Shown here piece after piece: positions 51,789 through 59,408 of a stretch of 64,000 nt of DNA. The notes under the pieces are model-generated. The model saw only the letters and a program-made list of their open reading frames with translations. It was not told where the DNA came from and ran no database searches. Origin of the DNA: Bacteroidales bacterium (GTDB lineage Bacteria > Bacteroidota > Bacteroidia > Bacteroidales > UBA932); assembly GCA_012510445.1 (NCBI GenBank), contig JAAZIA010000022.1:62001-126000 (forward strand), given 5' to 3'. Each line of letters begins with the position of its first letter. Position 1 is the stretch's first letter. Made by a program: the position numbers and the translations under genes.

Positions 51789-53917
51789 AACAACGGTACA
51801 ATTCCTAAAGAAAGGGTGTAGTTGATACCCGGCATGGGTCGGGCCAGGACAGATTCGTACTCTTCGTTAAATACGTTGCGCACGATGGCTTTTATATGCA
51901 GAATTACGCGCGGCAGTATCGTCTTTTTTTCCAGGGCTACGTCGTTCATAAAATAGGGCCCCAGTTCGTGCAACAGGGGGTTCTGCCAACCACCCAGCGT
52001 GGTAAATCGTTTGCTGTAGTACGTCCAGTCGTAGGTGAGTGTCCAGTCTTTCCACAGCAGGCGCGCCGTAAGGGCAGCAGAAAACCGGGGGATGTAGGGC
52101 AGTTGTTTTCCCTCGGACAAGGACCGGGTCCAGGCAAAGTGGCCCTCGGCCTGTGTTTTCCATTGGCTGTTCCACCGGATGTCCAGGGAGCCCGTAGCCT
52201 CGGCTCCGTAGCTTTGTACTAGTAAAACGTTTTGGGGAGACCAGAAGCCTTTGTGGGTAGGCATCCAGGCAATCCAGTTGGAAATTCCGGAATAAAACCC
52301 TCCGGCTGAGCCTTTCCAGCTTACGTGCCTGCCACTATGTGAAAAAGAAAGGCCTCCGTCAAAAGATACGCCTTGTTCCGGTTCCAGCAAGGGGTTGCCG
52401 CCCGGCATAAAATAGAGGTCGTTAAGTGTGGGGTAGCGGTAATTGCGTGTGGCAGACACTTTTACAAGCACCTCTCCCTTGTGTGAGATAAGGTACTCGG
52501 CAAAGAAGGAAGGGATGGGCGGGGTGGCCTTTTTTCCGTACACGTCTTCGCGCAGGGTAAGTGAAAGCCCCAGTCTTTCCACCGGACGGTACCGGGCGGC
52601 CAGAAAAGCCGAGGCCTCTGCCCGGGCTTGTTCGTAACCCAGGACTGCTTCTTCGCCTTCCACGGAAATGACGGCATGGTCCATACTTTTTACCAAATGC
52701 TGATTCAGGCTTACGTTCCCCGACAACATCCATTTGCCCACGTGGTATTCCGTTTCTGTACGGAAGAAAAAAGAATGGGTGTTGCTTTGCGAATGTACCA
52801 TATTGGCCCAGCTGTCGTCACCCAGGCGTCGTATGTATTCGTACAGCATGTCTGAATAGACATACCCCGCAGAGGCTTCCCATTTGCTGTTCTCCCGCAG
52901 CTTGCGCCATTGCACCACGCTGCGGAAAGTGTCTTCTGTCTGGTTGTTTTTTACCGTTTGGTTGTCTTTGTAATCCACGTTCAAAAAGGGAATGCCCCTG
53001 TCTGTGCGGGCGTACCAGGCACGTACGTCCCACAGCCCGCCGTGCGTTCCTTTTATTTGGAATTCCTGCAATATATGGAGGTCCCGGAAATGGCCGTTTT
53101 TGTTTTTTTCTACCGGGTAGGTAAAACCTGTAACGTTGCCTTCTTCATCGTATGAAAAATCTTTTTTTCTGTAATTGGTGTAGGAGTACTCGTTTTTTGA
53201 CGAGGCTCCGTACACGCGCGTAGAAGTACTCCAGCCGGGGGCGGTGTAAGAAAACCGCAGAAAGGAGTCGAACGTGAGAAAACTGCCTGCCCCCTGGTTG
53301 TATTGCAGGGAAAAACCGTCTTCCAAGGGTTGGGTTGTGGCCAGGGTTACGGCACCTCCCAGGCTGCCGGAGCTGACAGACGTGGCGCCCGGCCCGTGAT
53401 AGACGTGTACCCGGTCTATGAAAAAAGCCGGAATGGTAGAAAAATCGACCATACCCAGCATGGGAGAATTGATGGGGATGCCGTTCCAGGTCACTTGCGT
53501 GTGGGAAGGCGAGGTACCGCGCACCGAGGCGGTGGAAAGCGTTGCCCTGCCGTACGATTTGATAAACAAGGTGCTGTTTTGCCCCAGGACTTGTGCCAGG
53601 GACCCGGTCACATCGCTGTGCAGAGCCACAGAATCCAGCACGGTCTTTTGCATGCCCTGGTCGCGCAGTAGGGCCTGCGCCGTTACGGTAACGGCCTGTA
53701 GCTGCCGGGCAGGGACGGTGTCGCGGTACGTCGACTCGGCTGTCTGCCGCTGCGGGTAGCCGACTGTGTGCTGTTGCGCCTTGCCGTTGTTGTGCTGTTG
53801 CGCATGGCTGAATTTCTGCTGTTGCGAATGGCTGATTGCCTGCTGTTGCGCTTTGCCGACAGGGGGCGGGTAAGCTGCCAGAAACACGGTATGCAGAAAA
53901 ATCAAAAGCGCTTTCAT
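51782..53917 (-). CDS. btuB: TonB-dependent outer membrane receptor, BtuB-like (cobalamin)
   Basis: A 711-aa outer membrane receptor. A signal peptide is followed by an unusual Gln/His/Ser-rich segment with repeated 'AQQ' units (about residues 22-62). A TonB-box-like 'AVTVTAQ', a plug domain ('SVRGTSPSHTQVTWNGIPIN', 'HVYHGPGATSVSSGSLGGAV') and a beta-barrel ending in 'LGIVPLFY' follow. Sequence alone shows a vitamin/siderophore-type receptor. The cobalamin riboswitch and BtuG-like gene upstream make B12 the predicted ligand. It is the last gene of the operon. No BtuFCD inner-membrane transporter is adjacent. Confidence 0.85.
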   Translation of the reverse strand: MKALLIFLHTVFLAAYPPPVGKAQQQAISHSQQQKFSHAQQHNNGKAQQHTVGYPQRQTAESTYRDTVPARQLQAVTVTAQALLRDQGMQKTVLDSVALHSDVTGSLAQVLGQNSTLFIKSYGRATLSTASVRGTSPSHTQVTWNGIPINSPMLGMVDFSTIPAFFIDRVHVYHGPGATSVSSGSLGGAVTLATTQPLEDGFSLQYNQGAGSFLTFDSFLRFSYTAPGWSTSTRVYGASSKNEYSYTNYRKKDFSYDEEGNVTGFTYPVEKNKNGHFRDLHILQEFQIKGTHGGLWDVRAWYARTDRGIPFLNVDYKDNQTVKNNQTEDTFRSVVQWRKLRENSKWEASAGYVYSDMLYEYIRRLGDDSWANMVHSQSNTHSFFFRTETEYHVGKWMLSGNVSLNQHLVKSMDHAVISVEGEEAVLGYEQARAEASAFLAARYRPVERLGLSLTLREDVYGKKATPPIPSFFAEYLISHKGEVLVKVSATRNYRYPTLNDLYFMPGGNPLLEPEQGVSFDGGLSFSHSGRHVSWKGSAGGFYSGISNWIAWMPTHKGFWSPQNVLLVQSYGAEATGSLDIRWNSQWKTQAEGHFAWTRSLSEGKQLPYIPRFSAALTARLLWKDWTLTYDWTYYSKRFTTLGGWQNPLLHELGPYFMNDVALEKKTILPRVILHIKAIVRNVFNEEYESVLARPMPGINYTLSLGIVPLFY

Positions 53918-53927
53918 TTGGGTAGGT

Positions 53928-55391
53928 TCATTTGAGCAGGTTGTAATCGCAGATTCTTGTTACTTCTGTGGAGAGTTCTCCCAACCAGCCGGCTTTTGCG
54001 TTTACGGCCGTTTGTACCTTGACAAAGTCAATAAAGTCCAAGTGAATGGGTTGACCGTCTGTTGTAACGGCATCGGATATACGGAAAAGCACCTGGTCTG
54101 TATTGTCTACGTAACCCCAGTCAAAAGGGAGGTTTACCCAACTGCCGTCCTGCTGGCGGTAACTGCTTGGTTCCAAGCACGTTCCTGTGAGCGCATAACA
54201 GTCTGACAGGATCCATTGCGGATAATAACTTTCCTGTGAGTGGAACAGCTCCAGGTAATCTATGGCTCCTTGATTGCCTTTGTTGTCTGTCCAGTACACC
54301 GGTTTGCCCTGCTCCCGAGGCTTGAAATACGTAACGGAATATTTGTGCAAGGTGGTGGGGCTGCCGTGCTCGCTTCCTTTCAATTGGTACCAGGTATCGT
54401 CGGGCAGGCCGTTACCGTTGCTGTCCTGCATCACCCAAACAATGCCTGGTTCTGCAGACTGTTCGTGGGCATTGCCGGCTATCAGCAAATTGTATTCTCC
54501 GTCGTTTACTACGCTGTGATCAAACCCGGCAACAAGGTAGCCACCATAGGCACCCAGGGAAACAAAAAGACCTTCTTTTAAACGGTTTTGTGCGTATTGT
54601 ATCGCTTCTTCGGGGGTGTTCTCCCCGGAAAATCCGGCCTTTTCTCTGTCGTTTATAAATTGGCCGGGGGCGGGAGTGTAGGTGTATATCACGTTCCAGT
54701 CTGCAGCGCTATGAGGCTGTGCCGGTCTGTAATATTTGCCCGAGGGAACATGGGAGTCTGAACCTTCTTCCGGGGGCATATCCTCGGGATGTTTCACATG
54801 TACCGTAAAGTGCAGCGCATCGCTTCCGTCTTCGTTCTCGGCTTGCAGGCTTACCGCATGGCTTCCGATCGCTTCTTTCAAGAAGGCATACGTACGTTCC
54901 CTTCCTGCTTCCATACCGTCTATTTCCCAAAGAAACCGGGTGTTTTCCGGATGTTCAATAAAAGGGTTTAGCAACAATGTATCGCCGGTTGCCACGGTAA
55001 AACCACCCACAGGTATAGCCAAGTAAATTACCGGAGGCATTTTGTCCAGAACGTATAGGGTTACGGCGCGCTCAACAGAAACGTCTTCCCGGGTTACTCT
55101 AAAAACCAGCCGGAACGTACCCGGTTCTACACCGTGAAATTCATACGTTTTTCCCGTTCCCACCGTTTGTCCTTCCAGCTGCCATTCGTATTGGGCATTT
55201 GTATCGTATAAGACCTTAGGAGCTAGGACAAGGGAAGTACCCACTTTCAGGCTGTACTTTCCGTCGGGGGTTTCCCATTCAATAACAGGAGCCGGCTCCA
55301 GGTAAAGTATCCGCCCTTTGTTGCAACTGCCCAGAAACAGCATACCTAGAAGCAGCAGGATACGCGTTTTTGTATGTTGTTTTCTTTTCAT
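53928..55391 (-). CDS. PKD-type surface lipoprotein of the B12 locus
   Basis: A 487-aa predicted lipoprotein with lipobox 'LFLGSC' (about Cys24). Two or three PKD/Ig-like domains fill residues 30-210 ('YEWQLEGQTVGTGKTYEF', 'RFLWEIDGMEAGRERTYAF'). The C-terminal half ('GAYGGYLVAGFDHSV', 'NGLPDDTWYQLKGSEH', 'WVNLPFDWGYVDNTDQ') matches a surface-protein family often found next to BtuG genes. The ATG at 55391 overlaps the BtuG stop as ATGA; an earlier TTG is unlikely. Its likely role is at the cell surface in corrinoid capture, by context only. Confidence 0.8.
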   Translation of the reverse strand: MKRKQHTKTRILLLLGMLFLGSCNKGRILYLEPAPVIEWETPDGKYSLKVGTSLVLAPKVLYDTNAQYEWQLEGQTVGTGKTYEFHGVEPGTFRLVFRVTREDVSVERAVTLYVLDKMPPVIYLAIPVGGFTVATGDTLLLNPFIEHPENTRFLWEIDGMEAGRERTYAFLKEAIGSHAVSLQAENEDGSDALHFTVHVKHPEDMPPEEGSDSHVPSGKYYRPAQPHSAADWNVIYTYTPAPGQFINDREKAGFSGENTPEEAIQYAQNRLKEGLFVSLGAYGGYLVAGFDHSVVNDGEYNLLIAGNAHEQSAEPGIVWVMQDSNGNGLPDDTWYQLKGSEHGSPTTLHKYSVTYFKPREQGKPVYWTDNKGNQGAIDYLELFHSQESYYPQWILSDCYALTGTCLEPSSYRQQDGSWVNLPFDWGYVDNTDQVLFRISDAVTTDGQPIHLDFIDFVKVQTAVNAKAGWLGELSTEVTRICDYNLLK

Positions 55392-56416
55392 TTGAAACAA
55401 AAAAATCCGGGGTTTACTCCTGTGGTAAGCGTATCCAGAGGCACTCCCTGTGCGGTATAACGGTACACTTTTCCCTCTTGCATGTAGTCGAGCGCATCGG
55501 CCATATAAATATCAGACGTAACCGGATCCGCAGCCAGCCCGTACGGGAGGCGTCCCTGCCGGCTAATGAACGGCAAGGACGGGGGTTGGGTATCTTCTAT
55601 GGGCATGCGCCACAGGTCTTTATCCATGTAATATAAGGTGTCTTTTGTGCCGTTCAGGGCTATATATGTTTGGTATCCTTCTGTGCTGACAGGCAATTGT
55701 AAGGTTACTTTTTTTTGTAGCGGGTCTATGCGCAACACACCTCCCCGGACGGTACACCATAACATGCCGGCGGCATCTGTCAGAAGTTGTGACGGCTGAT
55801 GTCCCACAGAAAGCGAATCTATTATGCGGTCTGTCTGCGAGTCAATGACCAGCACGTAATTATCGTAAGACCAACAGGTGACAAACACCAGCTGATCTCT
55901 CTGGGCCATGGCCTCTGTGGACTTATGTCCCGGGGTGGGGATAGAGCCGATAATTTGCAGCGTACCGGGGTCTATGATGGTAATTTTTTCTGCATATAAA
56001 TCTGTGATGTAGGCTTTGTGATCGTCTATAAAATGTATGTGGCGAGGCGATACCATTCCCGTTATGGTTCCTTTCATCCGGAACGTTTGCAAGTCAATCA
56101 CAAACACCACTCCGGAATTATTAACCACTATGTACCCTCTGTCTTTGTACAAGGTCATGGACTGTGCCACATCTCCTAAGTTTATACCGTTAGCGCGCAG
56201 AAACACATGGTTTTCTATTTTTTTAGAGCCCGGTACGTAGTAACTGAGCGAGGCATTGGCGTACATAAAATTACCCTGGCTAACTATAAACAACCCTTCT
56301 CCGGAAGGACCGTGGGAAAAATCTTCCGTTGTGGGCGGTCCGTACTTCATGCAGGCTGCAGCGGTAAAGAGCCACAGGCAAGCAATCAGCAGCCGGAGAA
56401 GGTATGATGGTTTCAT
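55388..56416 (-). CDS. btuG: BtuG-like cobalamin-binding beta-propeller lipoprotein
   Basis: A 342-aa lipoprotein starting at the ATG at 56416, which overlaps the DUF4465 stop as ATGA. The lipobox is 'LFTAAAC'. The mature part is made of repeated four-strand blades ('GYIVVNNSGVVFVIDLQTFR', 'HKAYITDLYAEKITIIDPGT', 'VTCWSYDNYVLVIDSQTD'), a YncE-type propeller. In Bacteroides, BtuG proteins with this architecture sit on the cell surface, bind B12 very tightly and hand it to BtuB. Family, riboswitch and receptor neighbour all agree. Confidence 0.85.
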   Translation of the reverse strand: MKPSYLLRLLIACLWLFTAAACMKYGPPTTEDFSHGPSGEGLFIVSQGNFMYANASLSYYVPGSKKIENHVFLRANGINLGDVAQSMTLYKDRGYIVVNNSGVVFVIDLQTFRMKGTITGMVSPRHIHFIDDHKAYITDLYAEKITIIDPGTLQIIGSIPTPGHKSTEAMAQRDQLVFVTCWSYDNYVLVIDSQTDRIIDSLSVGHQPSQLLTDAAGMLWCTVRGGVLRIDPLQKKVTLQLPVSTEGYQTYIALNGTKDTLYYMDKDLWRMPIEDTQPPSLPFISRQGRLPYGLAADPVTSDIYMADALDYMQEGKVYRYTAQGVPLDTLTTGVNPGFFCFK

Positions 56417-57207
56417 AGTACAAAAAACTCCGATACAATCAGGTTGTCCATACAAAAATACGCCGGGGTATTCATGCCCCAGTCGCCCATATCTGTACTT
56501 TCCAAAGAAAAGGCAACCTTGTTTACACGGCCCAATGGGGTTAGGTCCACTTTTTGCCAGGTGGTTGTAACTCCCGGAGACGTGGACGTTCGGAAATCTG
56601 CCAGATAATATGCTACCGTACCGGTCAGGTGACCCTCTTTGCTGTAACCGGTAAAGGTGAGTTTAAGCCAGTCTTGATCTTCGTAAGAAAAAGCTTTGGT
56701 AAACGCATCGCCGTGGAGCATAGACAAAGCCGTGTAGGTACTGTTGGTAATGAACACGGTGTGGAAGACCATTTCTGTGTTGGGGTCTTCAAAATACATA
56801 GAAGCCTCTTCTTCTCCAATATAGACCAGGGCAAACGTCCCGGAACGGTTATGGCCACCCTTACCCGTCTCGGGATCTTTGTAAAAAACGCTGCACTGGT
56901 TCAAATACCCGGGAGTTTGGGTGTCGTTCATTTGGGAAAGAACTATGCCGTCCCAGGTGGTAAATTCGTATCCGTCAAAGCTTTGTGACGTGAAATGGTA
57001 GGAAAAGTTAAGCCCTGTTTCCTGGTCCCGATAGGGAACGTAGCTGCCGTCGTACAAGTTGTCGCCGTATGTTGAATTGACGAGCGAGGCTGCCTCTGCG
57101 TGTTCAAACGTAATCAAAAAAGGTTCCGGCTCGCCGGGAATGCACGGGTGGCATTGTACCAGAAGTACAGAAAGGCACAGTATGCCAAAAATGGATAGGT
57201 ATTTCAT
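56413..57207 (-). CDS. DUF4465 surface lipoprotein, possible BtuH-like corrinoid-binding protein
   Basis: A 264-aa lipoprotein with lipobox 'SVLLVQC' (Cys19). The body matches the DUF4465 pattern: 'SFDGYEFTTWDGIVLSQMND', 'GYLNQCSVFY', 'VFITNSTYTALSMLHGD', 'DWLKLTFTGYSKEGHLTGTV', 'YYLADFRTS' and 'GDWGMNTPAYFCMDN'. It is the first gene after the cobalamin riboswitch. Small surface B12-binding proteins named BtuH are known from Bacteroides B12 loci, and this protein occupies the same kind of place. Equating it with BtuH is inference. Confidence 0.8.
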   Translation of the reverse strand: MKYLSIFGILCLSVLLVQCHPCIPGEPEPFLITFEHAEAASLVNSTYGDNLYDGSYVPYRDQETGLNFSYHFTSQSFDGYEFTTWDGIVLSQMNDTQTPGYLNQCSVFYKDPETGKGGHNRSGTFALVYIGEEEASMYFEDPNTEMVFHTVFITNSTYTALSMLHGDAFTKAFSYEDQDWLKLTFTGYSKEGHLTGTVAYYLADFRTSTSPGVTTTWQKVDLTPLGRVNKVAFSLESTDMGDWGMNTPAYFCMDNLIVSEFFVL

Positions 57208-57239
57208 GATTGAGAAAATTAGTTAGTTCTCCGCTAGTT

Positions 57240-57420
57240 GTACACCGGCAGGTCTTCTGACTTATCCCTGTTTCAGTCGCCTTCCCGATCTCTTAAGGTC
57301 AGTGGCAAGATGGACAAAACGTTGGAACGTATGTTCCGGGAATTACAGCAGCGGGAACTGTTGCCGATTTGCACGGCATTCCCTTTTAATCTTTGAGGCC
57401 GTTCTCAGGCCTTTCAGAAC
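57240..57420 (-). promoter_or_regulatory. cobalamin riboswitch
   Basis: On the minus strand the conserved elements appear in order: 'AAAAGGGAAT', 'GCCGTGCAAATCGGCAACAG', 'CCCGCTGCTGTAA', 'GCCACTG' (57308-57297 region), 'GGGAAGGCG' and the B12 box 'AAGTCAGAAGACCTGCC'. The element lies between the predicted promoter and the DUF4465 start, and should shut the four-gene uptake operon when adenosylcobalamin or another cobalamin is abundant. About 30 nt separate its 3' end from the ATG, which favours control of translation initiation. The boundaries are approximate. Confidence 0.95.
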
Positions 57421-57430
57421 CGATGTCTTA

Positions 57431-57468
57431 CAAAGATAGTATAATGGATGAATATTGTATTATTTTTG
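57431..57468. promoter_or_regulatory. divergent promoters: B12 operon (-) and esterase gene (+)
   Basis: Minus strand 57438-57431 is TATCTTTG, starting the riboswitch leader at about 57424. Plus strand 57461-57468 is TATTTTTG, about 23 nt before the esterase ATG at 57492. Neither has a clear TTTG at -33. Confidence 0.55.
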
Positions 57469-57491
57469 TACACAAATCAAAGGAGTTGTCT

Positions 57492-58370
57492 ATGAAAAAA
57501 ATGTTGCTCTTTGTTGCCGTCTTTTTGGGTGCCGCTACGGCTTCGGCACAACCTACCGCTTCTGCCTCGGCTCAGCCCAAAACCAAAAGTGCTTATGTGG
57601 CAGATTCTATGTACAGCACCATCCTGGGAGAAACTCGGCATTTTGCTGTGTACTTGCCGGCCGGGTTTGGAACGGATTCCGATAGGGAGTACCCGGTTTT
57701 GTATTTGTTGCATGGTGGTGCGGGAACTTGGACGGATTGGAACAACTTGGGGCATGTAAAAGCTATTGCTGATCAATTGATGAAGGCGGGGGATTCCAGG
57801 GACATGGTCATTGTGATGCCCGATGCCGGAACAACGATGATGACGTATTTTAACGGGCCCGGCTGGAATTACGAAGACCATTTTTTTGAGGAACTGATAC
57901 CTGCGGTAGAAGCCCGGTATAAGATTAAATCGAGAAAAGAGGCTCGGGCTGTTGCGGGATTGTCTATGGGCGGCCAAGGATCGGTCATGTATGCTTGTCA
58001 CAGGCCCCATGTATTTGCCGTAGTGTATGCCATGAGTGCGTATTTGTACCCGTCGCCTATTTCTATGTACAATACGGACGATCCGGTGCATAAAGAGATT
58101 CGCAAGCGCGTAGCAGATAACAACGCAGTACGGTATATAGAAAACGTTACGGCAGAGCAGGCGGCTGCTTTGAAAGACATTGTATGGCTGATAGATTGCG
58201 GGGATGACGATTTCACGTACCGCTCCAATGTGGAATTTTCACTGGCCATGAAAGAGAAAGGCATTCCGTTGCAGGTACGGATTTACGACGGAGCCCACAG
58301 CTGGGCGTATTGGCGGGCGGCGCTCCGCAGGGCACTTCCGTTTATCTCGGCCAATGTACAAGGTTGGTAA
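57492..58370 (+). CDS. secreted esterase (Fes/esterase-D type)
   Basis: A 292-aa exported hydrolase. The start at 57492 is fixed by a Shine-Dalgarno AAAGGAG just upstream and a signal peptide ('KKMLLFVAVFLGAATASAQ'). Upstream in-frame ATGs would fall in the riboswitch region. 'VLYLLHGGAGTWTDWNNLG' is the oxyanion block, 'AVAGLSMGGQGSVMY' the nucleophile elbow, and 'YDGAHSWAYWRAAL' the catalytic His. It shares the catalytic domain with the esterase at 46061 but lacks the E-set domain. A short Ala/Ser/Gln/Pro stretch follows the signal. The substrate is unknown. Confidence 0.88.
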   Translation: MKKMLLFVAVFLGAATASAQPTASASAQPKTKSAYVADSMYSTILGETRHFAVYLPAGFGTDSDREYPVLYLLHGGAGTWTDWNNLGHVKAIADQLMKAGDSRDMVIVMPDAGTTMMTYFNGPGWNYEDHFFEELIPAVEARYKIKSRKEARAVAGLSMGGQGSVMYACHRPHVFAVVYAMSAYLYPSPISMYNTDDPVHKEIRKRVADNNAVRYIENVTAEQAAALKDIVWLIDCGDDDFTYRSNVEFSLAMKEKGIPLQVRIYDGAHSWAYWRAALRRALPFISANVQGW

Positions 58371-59329
58371 TGGAAACGGTACGCCAAAGAGTAATACGTT
58401 CCGTTAAGGCAGTGGCTCCCGGGGCTCTGAAAACGGCTTGGTGGCTTATCAAGATCATGTTTGTGGTAACGCTGGCCATTACCTTTTTAAGGTATTTTGG
58501 GGTGATTTCGTGGCTTTCTTTCCACTTGACGCCTTTGTTTTCCTATTTTGGGTTGCCTGGAGAGGCGGCACTGGCATACGTTTCCGGCTATTTTGTGAAT
58601 TGCTACTCTGCCATTGCCGTGACGACTACACTTTCTTTAGATGTGCGCGCTACTACCATTTTGGCTACCATGGTATTATGTGCACATAACCTTCCCATTG
58701 AAACGGCCGTGCAAAAGAAAACGGGCAGTTCTGCGCTACGTATGATTGCGGTGCGTACCTTGTCGTCTTTGATTTTGGGATGGGTGTTGCATAAGGTTAT
58801 GCCGGGAGAAGCTATGGTGCAAGCGGCCGAATGGATCCAGGAAGAGCAGGGGGCTTTAGGGCCTATGCTTTTAGATTGGTTGGTGCGTACGGTACGCATT
58901 GCCATACCCATGGTGTTGCTGGTAGTTTCCCTTACGGTAATTCAGAGGTTGTTGTCCGAGTTTGGGGTGATACGGTATATCGCCAAGTTCCTGAAGCCGG
59001 TGATGGTCTTTTTTGGTTTGCCTGCCAAAACGGCCTTTTTATGGATTGTGGCCAACACCTTGGGCTTGGCCTATGGGGCGGCTGTAATGATTGACGAGGC
59101 GGCTACAGGCAAGCTGTCAAAAACAGATATTGATTTGCTGAACCATCATATTGCCGTATCGCACAGCAACGTAGAAGACTTGTTGTTGTTTGTGGCCATA
59201 GGGGGCAGCCTGCCCTGGATGCTGCTATCGCGCTGGCTGATGTCGTTGGTGCTGGTGTGGGAACGCCGGCTGGAAACCTATCTGCTTGGCGCACCTAAAA
59301 GTGTAAAGCAAAACGCTCCAAAAATGTAA
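58370..59329 (+). CDS. nucleoside-recognition (Gate) domain membrane protein
   Basis: A 319-aa membrane protein whose ATG shares one base with the esterase TAA. Two Gate-type repeats are visible: 'FSYFGLPGEAALAYVSGYFV' with 'TMVLCAHNLPIETA', and 'MVFFGLPAKTAFLWIVANTL' with 'LNHHIAVSHSNVEDLLLFVA'. This family resembles spore maturation proteins and nucleoside carriers, but its transport substrate is unknown. Its last few codons lie within the 23-bp tandem repeats that precede the DUF4143 gene. Confidence 0.82.
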   Translation: METVRQRVIRSVKAVAPGALKTAWWLIKIMFVVTLAITFLRYFGVISWLSFHLTPLFSYFGLPGEAALAYVSGYFVNCYSAIAVTTTLSLDVRATTILATMVLCAHNLPIETAVQKKTGSSALRMIAVRTLSSLILGWVLHKVMPGEAMVQAAEWIQEEQGALGPMLLDWLVRTVRIAIPMVLLVVSLTVIQRLLSEFGVIRYIAKFLKPVMVFFGLPAKTAFLWIVANTLGLAYGAAVMIDEAATGKLSKTDIDLLNHHIAVSHSNVEDLLLFVAIGGSLPWMLLSRWLMSLVLVWERRLETYLLGAPKSVKQNAPKM

Positions 59330-59378
59330 ACTAAAACGCTCCAAAAGTGTAAGCTAAAACACTCTAAAAGTGTAAAGT
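59287..59378 (+). repeat. four 23-bp tandem repeats upstream of the AAA/DUF4143 gene
   Basis: Units begin at 59287, 59310, 59333 and 59356. The core reads ACRCTCYAAAAGTGTAAR, and each later unit contains an interrupted palindrome ACRCT-n5-AGTGT (perfect in the last copy, 59359-59373). The first unit lies inside the 3' end of the Gate gene and is the most divergent. The last unit ends 14 bp before the -7 element of the DUF4143 gene, so the array covers the -33 position. It looks like an operator array; what binds it is unknown. Confidence 0.7.
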
Positions 59379-59392
59379 GAAATAAAATTTGA

Positions 59393-59400
59393 TATCTTTG
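59393..59400 (+). promoter_or_regulatory. predicted -7 element of the AAA/DUF4143 gene
   Basis: TATCTTTG, a match to TAnnTTTG, 8 nt before the ATG at 59409. No TTTG lies at -33, where the 23-bp repeats are found instead. Confidence 0.5.
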
Positions 59401-59408
59401 CACGTAGT

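Noticed and set aside
55391-55400. TTG start three codons upstream for the PKD-type lipoprotein
   Set aside because: The ATG at 55391 makes the ATGA overlap seen at neighbouring junctions and begins a good lipoprotein signal.
57393-57491. Longer N-terminus for the esterase at 57492
   Set aside because: Upstream ATGs lie in the riboswitch and promoter region; the Shine-Dalgarno and signal peptide fix the start at 57492.
59287-59378. CRISPR array
   Set aside because: The 23-bp units are directly adjacent with no unique spacers and no cas genes; this is a tandem repeat.
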